Assembly (NCBI GenBank): GCA_029573365.1
Contig: JAKQGD010000654.1
Span: 1 to 6,017, forward strand
Length of the DNA: 6,017 nucleotides
DNA from: Bacteroidota bacterium
GTDB taxonomy: Bacteria; Bacteroidota; Bacteroidia; Chitinophagales; Saprospiraceae
Direction of reading: 5' to 3'
Each line of letters begins with the position of its first letter. Positions within the stretch are counted from its first letter, which is position 1. The translations under genes and the position numbers were made by a program. Positions 1-6,017 of this stretch are shown one piece after another. The notes beneath the pieces are model-generated. The model was not told the origin of the DNA, did not search any database, and saw only the letters and a list, made by a program, of their open reading frames with translations.

Positions 1-136
1 TAATCCTTGTAAGCCTCAGTTCTGTGTCTTTGGCGGTCTGAAAGACATGTAATTCCAGTGTTTTTTGCCCTATAAGGCAATTGAAAAGCCCTGCCCAGGA
101 CATCAACAAAATGAGAATGAATTTTAAAGTGCTCAT
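1..136 (-). CDS. Exported protein, N-terminal 45 residues only; probable second GH30 glycoside hydrolase
   Basis: An open frame starts at the ATG in positions 136-134 and runs off the window edge after 45 codons plus one base, with no stop. Residues 1-23 (MSTLKFILILLMSWAGLFNC then LIG) form a clear signal peptide. A cleavage after LIG, leaving Gln24 first, would be a signal peptidase I site. The sequence LFNC at 17-20 is a poor lipobox, because Asn at -1 is atypical, so a soluble periplasmic or secreted protein is more likely than a lipoprotein. Residues 30-45 (HVFQTAKDTELRLTRI) align without gaps to residues 41-56 of the adjacent GH30 protein (VSWTTGRDQTKLLTRS): T, D and LTR are identical, with F/W, A/G and K/R similar. 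Enzymes of this family begin their mature chain with such a strand. The start lies 19 bases after the upstream stop, in the same presumed operon. The product call is inference from a very short stretch; the existence of the exported gene is much firmer. Confidence 0.8.
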   Translation of the reverse strand, partial: MSTLKFILILLMSWAGLFNCLIGQKTLELHVFQTAKDTELRLTRI

Positions 137-155
137 GATTATAATTTTTAAAATG
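137..155 (-). promoter_or_regulatory. A/T-rich translation leader of the downstream exported gene
   Basis: These 19 bases separate the TGA of the GH30 gene from the next ATG. On the coding strand they read as a nearly pure A/T stretch (TTTTAAAAATTATAATC just before ATG) with no Shine-Dalgarno motif. A-rich unstructured leaders are a common way to support initiation in Bacteroidota. There is no room for an independent promoter plus leader here, so the gene is probably co-transcribed with its upstream neighbour. Confidence 0.35.
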
Positions 156-1589
156 TCACTTCCATACGTAAGTACTGGCTGATCCGGGTCCCAGCGTGGC
201 ATTAAAGGCTCTGCTTCCAAATCTGACACATATCTTGCGTGGTCCCAGGCTCTCATTAAGTACTACAAGCACTTTTTTGCCATCCGGCCTTACAAAAGCA
301 ACATTGGGCAGCGATTCCAGCCACGTAGAACCAATACGTACTGATCCGGCAGTCACGGCCTTTGTCATCTGTCCGATGATATAATAACTGACATTACGCT
401 GATAAGAATTGCCGTCGATGGTGATGGCACCCAAGCACAGGTTACAGCCTCCTGGGGTGTGAGGCCCAAATGTAGGGTCGTTGGCCAGGTTCCATTCCAA
501 TGCCACGGTGCTCCAGTTCCTGGTGCTTCCTATCATTATATTTTTAATATGCCAGATAAAGTCCTGCCCGAAAGATGAGTTGCCTCCGGTCCATTGCTCT
601 GTAAAATACAATTTTTTGTCAGGATGGGTCATGTGCATTTCTGTAAGGGCATTGATGTCTCCACCATACAGGTGAAAGGCCGACCCCTCGACGTATTGCC
701 TGGCTCCAGCATCAGCAAGTACTAATTTGGGATAGTCTACCCTGTCACAATTGTGGTCATAAATGATGATCTTGGTTGTGATGCCGTTGCTCTGAAACTC
801 AGGTCCGAGGTGGTCTCTAACAAATTCCGCTTGTTCGGAAGCGGTCATAACCATACTTGGGTTGTTGCCTCCGTGCAAAGGCTCATTCTGGACTGTAACC
901 GCATCAACTTTGATTCCGCGTTTACCCATCTCCTGGATATACTTCACAAAATAGCGGGCGTATGTCTTGTAATGTTTTTTTAGCAGGCTTCCGCCAATGG
1001 AACTTCTGTTGGACTTCATCCAAAGTGGGGCACTCCAGGGAGAAGCCATAATCTTTATATCCTGACGAATGGCCAGAATCTCCTTAAGCACAGGTATTAC
1101 ATCTGAAGTATCCTGGGAAAGTGAAAAGTTTTCAAGCCCGGGATCCTCTGCGTCACCGGGAAGATCACAATAGCTGAAAACGGACTTGCTGAGGTCCGAG
1201 GCCCCAATGCTTAAACGGAGGTAGGAGACACATAGACCAGACTCTGTGCAATCAAAAAGTTCCTTCAACAATGCTGCTCTCGACACTGCGTCCATATCAC
1301 GGATGAGGCAGGCACTACCTCCGGTCAGCGTATAACCAAAACCGTCAATAGTCTGCAAGGTTTCTGTGGTGTCAATAACGACGGAAATATTATTATCGTC
1401 AGCAGGACCCATATTAATAACTGACCTGGTCAACAGTTTCGTCTGGTCTCTGCCTGTGGTCCATGAAACCACCTCCTGGGAAGCATTTGTGTCGTCCTTG
1501 ACACCTTTGTCATAACAGGACACCAGACTAAGTGACACCATAAGTGCCTTGATTAAAGGTTTGCTAAATATACAGTCATGGTCACTCAT
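156..1589 (-). CDS. Glycoside hydrolase family 30 lipoprotein, probable surface endo-beta-1,6-glucanase or related beta-glucosidase
   Basis: This 477-residue retaining glycoside hydrolase belongs to clan GH-A, with a (beta/alpha)8 barrel plus a beta-sandwich made of both chain ends. It aligns along its length with human glucocerebrosidase (GH30_1) as I remember it: DGFGYTLTGGSA (82-93), ASPWSAPLWMKSN (182-194), YARYFVKYI (210-218), and the C-terminal run with VAFVRPDGKKVLVVLNES (430-447) ending in TYVWK. The acid/base is predicted as Glu236 in VQNEP (233-237) and the nucleophile as Glu331 in YFTEQWTG (328-335). VQNEP, NPSM (243-246) and YDHN (277-280) look more like subfamily 3, known for beta-1,6-glucanases, than GH30_1; this subfamily call is from memory and tentative. 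A CNLC pair at 382-385 may form a disulfide. The signal peptide ends in lipobox LVSC (Cys25), so a lipoprotein is likely, and KDD shortly after the Cys would suit surface display. The n-region is unusually acidic (SDHD). No ATG, GTG or TTG precedes this start before an in-frame stop, and the next Met (17) would leave too short a signal, so Met1 is preferred. Confidence 0.93.
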   Translation of the reverse strand: MSDHDCIFSKPLIKALMVSLSLVSCYDKGVKDDTNASQEVVSWTTGRDQTKLLTRSVINMGPADDNNISVVIDTTETLQTIDGFGYTLTGGSACLIRDMDAVSRAALLKELFDCTESGLCVSYLRLSIGASDLSKSVFSYCDLPGDAEDPGLENFSLSQDTSDVIPVLKEILAIRQDIKIMASPWSAPLWMKSNRSSIGGSLLKKHYKTYARYFVKYIQEMGKRGIKVDAVTVQNEPLHGGNNPSMVMTASEQAEFVRDHLGPEFQSNGITTKIIIYDHNCDRVDYPKLVLADAGARQYVEGSAFHLYGGDINALTEMHMTHPDKKLYFTEQWTGGNSSFGQDFIWHIKNIMIGSTRNWSTVALEWNLANDPTFGPHTPGGCNLCLGAITIDGNSYQRNVSYYIIGQMTKAVTAGSVRIGSTWLESLPNVAFVRPDGKKVLVVLNESLGPRKICVRFGSRAFNATLGPGSASTYVWK

Positions 1590-1591
1590 GG

Positions 1592-3061
1592 TCAGTATCC
1601 CGGATTTTGTGTTAATTTCTGATTTTTATCGAGTTCAGACTGAGGAATAGGCCAAAGCAACCTGTTTTCAGTCAGATGATAACCGTATGATGTGCCATTG
1701 GGTCCCTTTGCACTGTTGATTACTTCTATGGCCTTTCCGGTCCTTTTCAGGTCCCACCATCTGTGTCCTTCAAATGCAAGCTCCAGCCTTCTTTCTTTAG
1801 CGATGAGGGTGGCAACTGCATCAGCAGTGGTGGCTGAAACGGAAGGCAGTGCTACCCTACTCCTGATTTGATTGACAAGAGCGAGTGCACCTGCAATGTC
1901 ACCTCTGGCATTAAGCACCTCGGCCTTAAGCAGAAGTACGTCAGCGAGCCGGAAAAAAATGTAATTCTGGTCCGAGCCTTCGGTAAACTTTCTGTATTTA
2001 TTGATAAACGGATATTTAGTCTGCGGCCACCTCGAATCCGACCATTTGCCTGTGACATCGAGGAAGATGATTGAGGCACTTTTTCTTATTTGGTCTTTCT
2101 GCTCATCAAATGCTCCCACAAGATCGTTACTGGGCAGGTTAAATTTTTTCCAGTCAAGCCCTCTGAATATTTTAACTCCCCAGTTTCCGTCACTTGCTCC
2201 TCCGCTGTAATTAATCTCGAAAATAGATTCCGCAGTGTTTTCAGCACTATTATTCCAAAGATCATTGTAATTAGGCATCAGCGAATATCCACCTGCAATT
2301 ACATCATCACAATATTTGCCAACCTTCTCCCAGTTTACCGGTGTAATTGTAGCATAGACCTTGGCAAGCATGGTATTGACTGCTCCCCTGGTAACTATGC
2401 CCTTGTGTTCAGCAGTGGTTTTTACGTTAACCAAAGCCGTCTCAAGGTCGCTGATAATTTTTTCATATACATCCTCTTTAGGATTTCTGGCAGGAAACAA
2501 CACAGGATATATCTCATCCAACTTTTCGGCACTGATGGCTTTTACTTCCTTTAGCTGAAGAGGTACATCTCCCCAAAGTTGAACACACTGAAAATACATG
2601 AATGCCCTGATAAATGAAGCCTCGCCGATAATTTCCTTTTTTCTCTGATCAGTAATTTGTCCTGAGGAAAGGTCGTCGATGTTATTAAGGATGGTATTTG
2701 TCTTTCCTATTGTCGAATACAGGTATCTCCAGTCCCTGCTAACATTGGAATTGGTGGCATCGATGGTGTAATCGTCTATTTGGAAATTGGCTGGGTTGTC
2801 TCCACCTGCATAGGCATCATCTGACTGGGCATCGCCATTGACAAAATAATCAAGCTGGTAATATTCGTTTTTAAAGTCTCCGTAAGCCGCTCCGAGGGCT
2901 GCCTCCACTTCGTTGGCCGAATGGAAAAACACAGAATCCGCAGATGTATTGGTTACAGCCACACCCTGTGATTCTGGTGTAAGTTCCAGAAAATCATTGC
3001 ACGAAAGTGCCACAAAAGTTGTGATGATGATGATGATGATATATAAAAATCTATTTTTCAT
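1592..3061 (-). CDS. SusD-like surface glycan-binding lipoprotein (RagB/SusD family), complete
   Basis: This 489-residue protein is the SusD-type lid that binds glycan at the cell surface and delivers it to the SusC-like barrel encoded 28 bases upstream. It begins with a lipoprotein signal peptide: MKNRF, a hydrophobic core with six Ile in a row (8-13), and a lipobox ALSC with the lipidated Cys at 21. CNDFLELTPES follows, which is typical of SusD proteins. Family landmarks are RAFMYFQCVQLWGDVPL (152-168), the TPR-like segment FFRLADVLLLKAEVLN (369-384), ERRLELAFEGHRWWDLKRTG (423-442) and the closing WPIPQSELDKN with NPGY at the C terminus (470-489). Length and domain order (N-terminal SusD-like region, C-terminal SusD/RagB region) are normal. 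The stop is a TGA, with only 2 bases before the GH30 start, which suggests translational coupling. Binding residues vary too much in this family to predict the ligand; the neighbouring GH30 is the only clue. Confidence 0.97.
   Translation of the reverse strand: MKNRFLYIIIIIITTFVALSCNDFLELTPESQGVAVTNTSADSVFFHSANEVEAALGAAYGDFKNEYYQLDYFVNGDAQSDDAYAGGDNPANFQIDDYTIDATNSNVSRDWRYLYSTIGKTNTILNNIDDLSSGQITDQRKKEIIGEASFIRAFMYFQCVQLWGDVPLQLKEVKAISAEKLDEIYPVLFPARNPKEDVYEKIISDLETALVNVKTTAEHKGIVTRGAVNTMLAKVYATITPVNWEKVGKYCDDVIAGGYSLMPNYNDLWNNSAENTAESIFEINYSGGASDGNWGVKIFRGLDWKKFNLPSNDLVGAFDEQKDQIRKSASIIFLDVTGKWSDSRWPQTKYPFINKYRKFTEGSDQNYIFFRLADVLLLKAEVLNARGDIAGALALVNQIRSRVALPSVSATTADAVATLIAKERRLELAFEGHRWWDLKRTGKAIEVINSAKGPNGTSYGYHLTENRLLWPIPQSELDKNQKLTQNPGY
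3023..3040 (-). repeat. In-frame trinucleotide repeat, (ATC)6 on the coding strand, in the susD-like signal peptide
   Basis: Six perfect tandem GAT units on the plus strand read as six consecutive ATC codons on the minus strand, encoding Ile8-Ile13 in the hydrophobic core of the SusD-like lipoprotein signal peptide. All six Ile use the same codon. Gain or loss of one unit by slippage would keep the frame and only lengthen or shorten the hydrophobic segment. Confidence 0.95.
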
Positions 3062-3089
3062 TTTCCTGTTCGTTTAATTGATAAACAAA
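3062..3089 (-). promoter_or_regulatory. susC-susD junction with weak AGGA ribosome-binding element
   Basis: The 28-base gap between the SusC-like stop and the SusD-like ATG is A/T-rich and ends in ACAGGAAA directly before ATG. The AGGA could pair with 16S rRNA but sits only 2 bases from the start, closer than an ideal Shine-Dalgarno. Weak or absent Shine-Dalgarno elements are normal in Bacteroidota. No hairpin or promoter-like element is visible, so the two genes should share a transcript. Confidence 0.45.
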
Positions 3090-6017
3090 TCAAAATTGTA
3101 CATTAAAACCTGCAGTAACTGTGACGGACTGCGGATAAGTACCATAATCAACGCCTAGAACAGTCGAACTGGCACCAAAAGCGTTTACTTCGGGGTCAAA
3201 CCCCTTGTATTTGGTAAAAGTAAGCAAATTTTGTCCTGTAGAGTATAATCTGAGGGTTTGTATTCCGGCTTTTTTAAGAAAACTGTTTTTCATATCATAC
3301 GAAAGTGTCAGAGATTTTAGTCTGACATAAGAGCCGTCTTCGACAAATCGTGTGGAGTTGTAAACATTAAAAGTATTGCCCCCTCCGATGGCTTTAGGGA
3401 TATCAGTAATCCTGTTGTCGGGTGTCCAGCGTCTAAGGACCGCCACAGACTGGTTTTTACTGTCAAACATACCTTCCAGGTCTATCCTTGTTGCGTTAAA
3501 CACGTCATTGCCAACAGATCCCTGGAAGAAAAAACTGAGCGACCAGTTACGGTACTGCACCGAATTAGTAAGACCGAAAATAAAATCAGGTTGTGCATTG
3601 CCTATGATGGTGCGGTCTCCAGGATCGAAGATGCCATTTTCGTTTAAATCCTTGTACGTCAGGTTGCCTGTTTCGGGGTTGACACCTTCAGACACATAAC
3701 CATAAAAACTCCCCAAAGGAAGCCCGGCCCTGAGTATGGTCACATCCTGATTGTTTGAATAAACTCTGCCAAAATAGTAAACATCCGTGTATTTCAAGGC
3801 TGTTACCTTGTTGCGGTTAAAGGAAATGTTGAAATCGGAAGACCAGCGAAGCTTTCTGGATGAGTTGTCAATATTAATGGTTGTAATGCTGATGTCTAGA
3901 CCCTTATTTTCTATATTTCCAGCATTGGTCTGTATGGAGGATATGGGCAGGGAAGTAGAAAGTTGTACATCGAGCAATACATCCTTTGTCTTTTTAAGGT
4001 ATGCGTCAGCCGTCACCCCGAGTCTGCCGTTAAACATTAGCAGATCCACACCTATGTTTGTCTGGTCGGTGGTCTCCCATTTGAGGTCAGGATTGCCGTA
4101 GGTTACCTGTACCGCCGAAGGTCCGCTCAATGGAGAGGTAGCCATCCTTCTGTAATAGTTGATGAGCCCGTATCTTGCGTATTCTGATATACCCTCCTGG
4201 TTGCCGTTGCGTCCCCAGCCGGCCCTGAGCTTGAGATCGTCAATAGCTTTGATGTTATTCATAAATGGTTCTGCAGATATCCTCCATGCAGCTGATAAAG
4301 ACGGCATTGTGCCCCAGTGTTTGGCCAGCTTTGAGGATCCATCTCTTCTCATAGATGCCGTAAACAGGTATCTGGAATCGTAGTCATAGGTGATACGTCC
4401 GAAAAACGACTGCAGGGCCCATTCTCTTTTAGCACTGCTGGCTGAGATGCTATTGGCACTATTAAGAGTTGTAACGGAAGTGTTATCAGGAAAATCAGTA
4501 CCTCTGATGTAGCTCTCATTGTATTTTTGTTTTTGGGAAGATGTACCAGCGAGGAAAGAATAATTATGTTTACCTGTTTTACGGGCAAATCTGAGTGTGT
4601 TCTCTGAAAGCCAGTTAATAATTCCCGATTTGGAGGATACTCCCAGGCCGTGCTGGTCCCTGCCATAATTGGTCCGGAAAGGATCGAGATAATAATCGTA
4701 AGCATTGTTGCTGAGGTCCGAGCCAAAATTGGTCTGGAAACTCAGGTTTTCCGTAAAATTTATTTTTGCATTGATATTTCCAAAAAGCCTCACATTCCTG
4801 GTCGATTCATCGGGTCCTTCCATATATGCTATGGGATTTTCCCACGAGGGCTGGAAAGGATTTGGGTCGTATTGTCCGCTTCCGTCACGTTTGTATACAG
4901 TCAGAAAGGGTGGCGTATTTAAGGCACTTAGTATAACTCCTCCACGACCTGAGCTGGCATTGTCCTGGGTATTTTTAGTATTTGTAAAGAGAACGTTCAC
5001 ACTTGTTCCTACCGTCAGCCACGACCTTACGTTGTTGTCCAGATTGAGTCTCATCGAGTACCTGTCAAATTTAGACGGACTGATGATTCCGTTGTTCTGC
5101 AGGTAATTTGCAGATAGCATGTACCTCGACTTTTCGCTGCCTCCGTTAAATGACAGCTGATAACTGTTGTTTTTTCCGAGGCCATAGATTTTATCATTCC
5201 AGTTGGTATAATATGTCCATGATGGATCCAATGACCCCGGAGCTATTTCTTCCATCAGGTCCCTGTACTTGCGTGTACTGAGAACATCGATTTTATGATT
5301 AATAAATGATATGCCATTATATACATTAAACTGAATACTTGATTCGTTGACCTTTCCTCTTTTTGTTGTTATGAGCACTACACCATTGGCTGCTCTGGCT
5401 CCATATATTGCTGATGAAGATGCATCCTTAAGTACAGTCATCGATTCGATGTCAGCGGGATTAAGGCCCCTGATATCAGCAGTTGGAAATCCGTCCACAA
5501 CATACAGTGGTTCATTTCCCGCCAATACCGATGTGGCTCCTCTTACCCTTACAGAAATATCACCCCCTGGTTTTCCTGAAGGTTGTACCACCTGAACACC
5601 AGCAGCTTTTCCCTGCAGGGCTTCAGAAGCTGAAACCATAGGCCTGTCCCTGATGGCATTTTCGTCCACCACGACGACTGCCGAGGTCAGTTCTTTTTTC
5701 TTCTGAGAGCCGTATCCAACTACAACCACATTCTCGAGGGTTGTAGACTGTTCTTCCATGACCAGGTCCATAACTTTGTTTCCATCGACATTCACTTCTT
5801 TTGTAGCAAATCCTATATAGCTGAAGACCAGAGTGCCAGAAGACACATTAAGTGTATACCTACCATCCAGATCTGTGACTGTTCCTACCGAAGTGCCTTT
5901 GAGGGCAACGTTTACTCCAATTAGTGGTTCGCCACCTGAGTCTGTGACCTTGCCAGTAACCTGCCCTGAAGCAAAAATGGTCCATGACATCAGTAAGATG
6001 AAATTGAATATTTTCAT
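3090..6017 (-). CDS. SusC-like TonB-dependent outer-membrane transporter (SusC/RagA family), complete
   Basis: This 975-residue protein is the outer-membrane beta-barrel that imports oligosaccharides with energy from TonB-ExbBD, working as a pair with the SusD-like lipoprotein encoded next. Residues 1-19 are a signal peptide ending ASG|Q. Residues 19-90 form a carboxypeptidase-regulatory-like beta-sandwich (GEPLIGVNVALKGTSVGT followed by DLDGRY). VVVVGYG at 97-103 is the TonB-box region. The plug domain spans about 108-220 and carries LYVVDGFP (171-178) and the family stretch DIESMTVLKDASSSAIYGAR (189-208), ending in LITTKRG. The rest is barrel, closing with a terminal Phe (FNVQF). At 975 residues it is slightly short for the family, which is often around 1000 or more. 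There is no STN domain at the N terminus, so control through a FecI/FecR-type sigma factor pair is unlikely. The start codon coincides with the window edge, so its leader and promoter cannot be seen, but the signal peptide makes this start convincing. The substrate cannot be read from this protein. Confidence 0.97.
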   Translation of the reverse strand: MKIFNFILLMSWTIFASGQVTGKVTDSGGEPLIGVNVALKGTSVGTVTDLDGRYTLNVSSGTLVFSYIGFATKEVNVDGNKVMDLVMEEQSTTLENVVVVGYGSQKKKELTSAVVVVDENAIRDRPMVSASEALQGKAAGVQVVQPSGKPGGDISVRVRGATSVLAGNEPLYVVDGFPTADIRGLNPADIESMTVLKDASSSAIYGARAANGVVLITTKRGKVNESSIQFNVYNGISFINHKIDVLSTRKYRDLMEEIAPGSLDPSWTYYTNWNDKIYGLGKNNSYQLSFNGGSEKSRYMLSANYLQNNGIISPSKFDRYSMRLNLDNNVRSWLTVGTSVNVLFTNTKNTQDNASSGRGGVILSALNTPPFLTVYKRDGSGQYDPNPFQPSWENPIAYMEGPDESTRNVRLFGNINAKINFTENLSFQTNFGSDLSNNAYDYYLDPFRTNYGRDQHGLGVSSKSGIINWLSENTLRFARKTGKHNYSFLAGTSSQKQKYNESYIRGTDFPDNTSVTTLNSANSISASSAKREWALQSFFGRITYDYDSRYLFTASMRRDGSSKLAKHWGTMPSLSAAWRISAEPFMNNIKAIDDLKLRAGWGRNGNQEGISEYARYGLINYYRRMATSPLSGPSAVQVTYGNPDLKWETTDQTNIGVDLLMFNGRLGVTADAYLKKTKDVLLDVQLSTSLPISSIQTNAGNIENKGLDISITTINIDNSSRKLRWSSDFNISFNRNKVTALKYTDVYYFGRVYSNNQDVTILRAGLPLGSFYGYVSEGVNPETGNLTYKDLNENGIFDPGDRTIIGNAQPDFIFGLTNSVQYRNWSLSFFFQGSVGNDVFNATRIDLEGMFDSKNQSVAVLRRWTPDNRITDIPKAIGGGNTFNVYNSTRFVEDGSYVRLKSLTLSYDMKNSFLKKAGIQTLRLYSTGQNLLTFTKYKGFDPEVNAFGASSTVLGVDYGTYPQSVTVTAGFNVQF

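Noticed and set aside
65..80. Short inverted repeat TTGCC / GGCAA next to a T-run, terminator-like at first sight
   Set aside because: The stem is only 5 base pairs, it falls inside codons 19-24 of the downstream exported gene, and the T-run is on the wrong side for the direction of transcription.
2090..2554. 154-codon open frame on the plus strand opposite the susD-like gene
   Set aside because: It lies wholly antisense to a strongly supported SusD coding sequence, shows no recognisable domain, and has a composition expected of a mirror frame. The same applies to the shorter plus-strand frames opposite the SusC-like gene (for example 3376-3699, 3787-4101, 4705-5106) and the GH30 gene (196-384, 481-675, 753-983).
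1186..4722. The same 15-base string (ttgctgaggtccgag) at 1186-1200 and 4708-4722
   Set aside because: Both copies encode the peptide SDLS in unrelated proteins, in the same reading frame. Shared codon choice for a short common peptide explains it, and nothing around the copies is similar.
4349..4726. 125-codon open frame on the minus strand in another frame of the SusC-like gene
   Set aside because: It is nested inside the intact transporter barrel coding sequence and has no domain signature or initiation signal.
1..6017. Similar LLMSW stretches in the signal peptides of the SusC-like protein and the truncated downstream protein
   Set aside because: Five hydrophobic or small residues in signal-peptide cores easily converge, and the DNA around them does not extend the similarity.
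1..6017. CRISPR arrays, tRNA or rRNA genes, insertion sequences, attachment sites, riboswitches
   Set aside because: About 99 percent of the window is coding for four exported proteins and the gaps are at most 28 bases; no spaced repeats, terminal inverted repeats, transposase frames or RNA-like folds were seen.

Overview
The window reads as part of a polysaccharide utilization locus (PUL) from a member of the Bacteroidota. Four genes lie head to tail on the minus strand, so transcription runs from position 6017 towards position 1. The phylum call rests on the SusC/SusD pair, found essentially only in Bacteroidota. It is also supported by the lipobox style of the exported lipoproteins and by A/T-rich translation starts with little Shine-Dalgarno character. 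Genus cannot be read from the sequence.

Layout in transcription order: (1) 6017-3090, a complete SusC-like TonB-dependent outer-membrane transporter whose start codon is the last base triplet of the window. (2) 3061-1592, its SusD-like surface glycan-binding lipoprotein, 28 bases downstream. (3) 1589-156, a glycoside hydrolase family 30 lipoprotein with both catalytic glutamates visible, starting only 2 bases after the susD stop. (4) 136-1, the first 45 codons of another exported protein, cut by the window edge; its residues after the signal peptide align without gaps to the mature start of the GH30 protein, so it is probably a second GH30 enzyme. No gap exceeds 28 bases and no terminator-like hairpin separates the genes, so a single transcript is likely. 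The promoter and any regulator lie outside the window.

Working model (inference): the GH30 lipoprotein cuts a beta-glucan at the cell surface. SusD captures the oligosaccharides and passes them to SusC, which imports them into the periplasm with TonB energy. The fourth protein, whose signal peptide looks like signal peptidase I type, may finish the breakdown there. GH30 sequence features (VQNEP, NPSM, YDHN) resemble my recollection of subfamily 3, which points to beta-1,6-glucan as the leading substrate guess; other beta-glucosides remain possible. This is a recognisable type of system. I see no evidence for a wholly undescribed one, though the tandem GH30 arrangement and a few small sequence features merit a look.
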